Positions 6,634 through 7,031 of a DNA stretch of 7,031 nt are shown one piece after another; positions within the stretch are counted from its first letter, which is position 1, and every line of letters starts with the position of its first letter. The notes beneath the pieces were generated by a model, which was not told the origin of the DNA, ran no database searches, and saw only the letters and a program-made list of their open reading frames with translations. Source of the stretch: Sphingobacteriales bacterium (GTDB lineage Bacteria; Bacteroidota; Bacteroidia; Sphingobacteriales; Sphingobacteriaceae); NCBI GenBank assembly GCA_020058405.1, contig JAGVEE010000185.1:1-7031 (forward strand). Direction: 5' to 3'. The translations under genes were made by a program, and so were the position numbers.

Positions 6634-7031
6634 TAGCGATCTACTTCGCCAAGAACAATATCTATCGAGCCAAGTATTGCTACTATATCCGCAATCATTA
6701 CCCCTTTAGAGATTTCAGGTAAAACAGATAAATTTGAGAATGCTCCAGAACGAGCTTTGCATCGTATTGGTTTTTCTGTTTTCCCATCTGTTACAAAAAA
6801 GAATCCGAGCTCACCTTTAGGGCTTTCGCCACGTATATAAAACTCTTGTGCTTTAGGAATTATTTTTTTAGGCATTTTAGAACGAGGGTCGTACTCTGCA
6901 TTTCTTTTAAGAGGCCCTGTTAAACGTGTTAAACATTGTTCAATAATTTTTACAGATTCATACACCTCTAATACTCTTACATGGTAACGGTCCCAGCAAT
7001 CGCCAACTGTACCCATCGCACCTGTACCAAT
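6633..7031 (-). CDS. nuoD: NADH-quinone oxidoreductase subunit D (complex I 49-kDa subunit), C-terminal part
   Basis: NuoD belongs to the peripheral arm of respiratory complex I and forms part of the quinone-binding pocket near the last iron-sulfur cluster. The visible 132 residues match the C-terminal third of the family. They show a GDCWDRY motif followed by a helix with SVKIIEQCL, then RGESPKGELGFFFVTDG and the signature end N-L-S-V-L-P-E, MIADIVAILGSIDIV and L-G-E-V-D-R. The frame stays open to the right edge, reading I-G-T-G-A before the ATG at 7016. That Met is therefore internal and the real start lies outside. The protein ends at the canonical C-terminus, so this end is intact; whether it is fused to NuoC upstream cannot be seen. 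No further nuo gene follows on this strand: the next gene is the convergent receiver, and the stop codon overlaps the 8-bp repeat array. Confidence 0.96.
   Translation of the reverse strand: MGTGAMGTVGDCWDRYHVRVLEVYESVKIIEQCLTRLTGPLKRNAEYDPRSKMPKKIIPKAQEFYIRGESPKGELGFFFVTDGKTEKPIRCKARSGAFSNLSVLPEISKGVMIADIVAILGSIDIVLGEVDR

Noticed and set aside
7014..7016. ATG as the start of nuoD
   Set aside because: The frame continues upstream (I-G-T-G-A) and the protein would lack most of NuoD, so this is an internal Met and the gene is cut by the window edge.

Overview
The window is AT-rich bacterial DNA that looks like Bacteroidota (Bacteroidetes). None of the readable starts has a convincing Shine-Dalgarno sequence. 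One upstream region carries an exact match to the phylum's TAnnTTTG promoter element. The efflux proteins have the character of Bacteroidota RND systems. Genus and species cannot be told from the sequence.

Layout. Positions 1-5514 hold a tight plus-strand operon for a tripartite RND efflux pump. It contains the C-terminal two thirds of a TolC-type outer-membrane channel (the gene enters from the left edge), a lipoprotein periplasmic adaptor (978-2096), and a full-length RND inner-membrane pump (2122-5514), with gaps of only 25-28 bases. It ends at a strong intrinsic terminator (5575-5609), possibly preceded by a weaker one. A minus-strand GNAT acetyltransferase of the phosphinothricin-acetyltransferase type (5608-6093) converges on the pump operon, and its stop codon overlaps the T-tract of that terminator. 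Divergent from it, across a 102-bp gap holding a Bacteroidota-type promoter and an A/C-only leader, is a stand-alone phospho-receiver protein (6196-6585). The right edge is the C-terminal part of NuoD, a complex I subunit, on the minus strand (6633-7031, start outside). The gap between the receiver gene and nuoD is filled exactly by six tandem copies of an 8-bp unit, TCGAA(T/A)NT.

How the genes relate. The three pump genes encode one trans-envelope machine: proton-driven inner-membrane transporter, lipid-anchored adaptor and outer-membrane duct. Its substrate cannot be read from the sequence. The acetyltransferase, receiver and nuoD have no evident functional link to the pump or to each other and look like ordinary chromosomal neighbours.

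The gene content is largely conventional and I see no convincing undescribed multi-gene system. The features most worth a second look are the exact 8-bp-period TTCGAA array between the convergent genes and the apparent extra pair of membrane helices in the RND pump.
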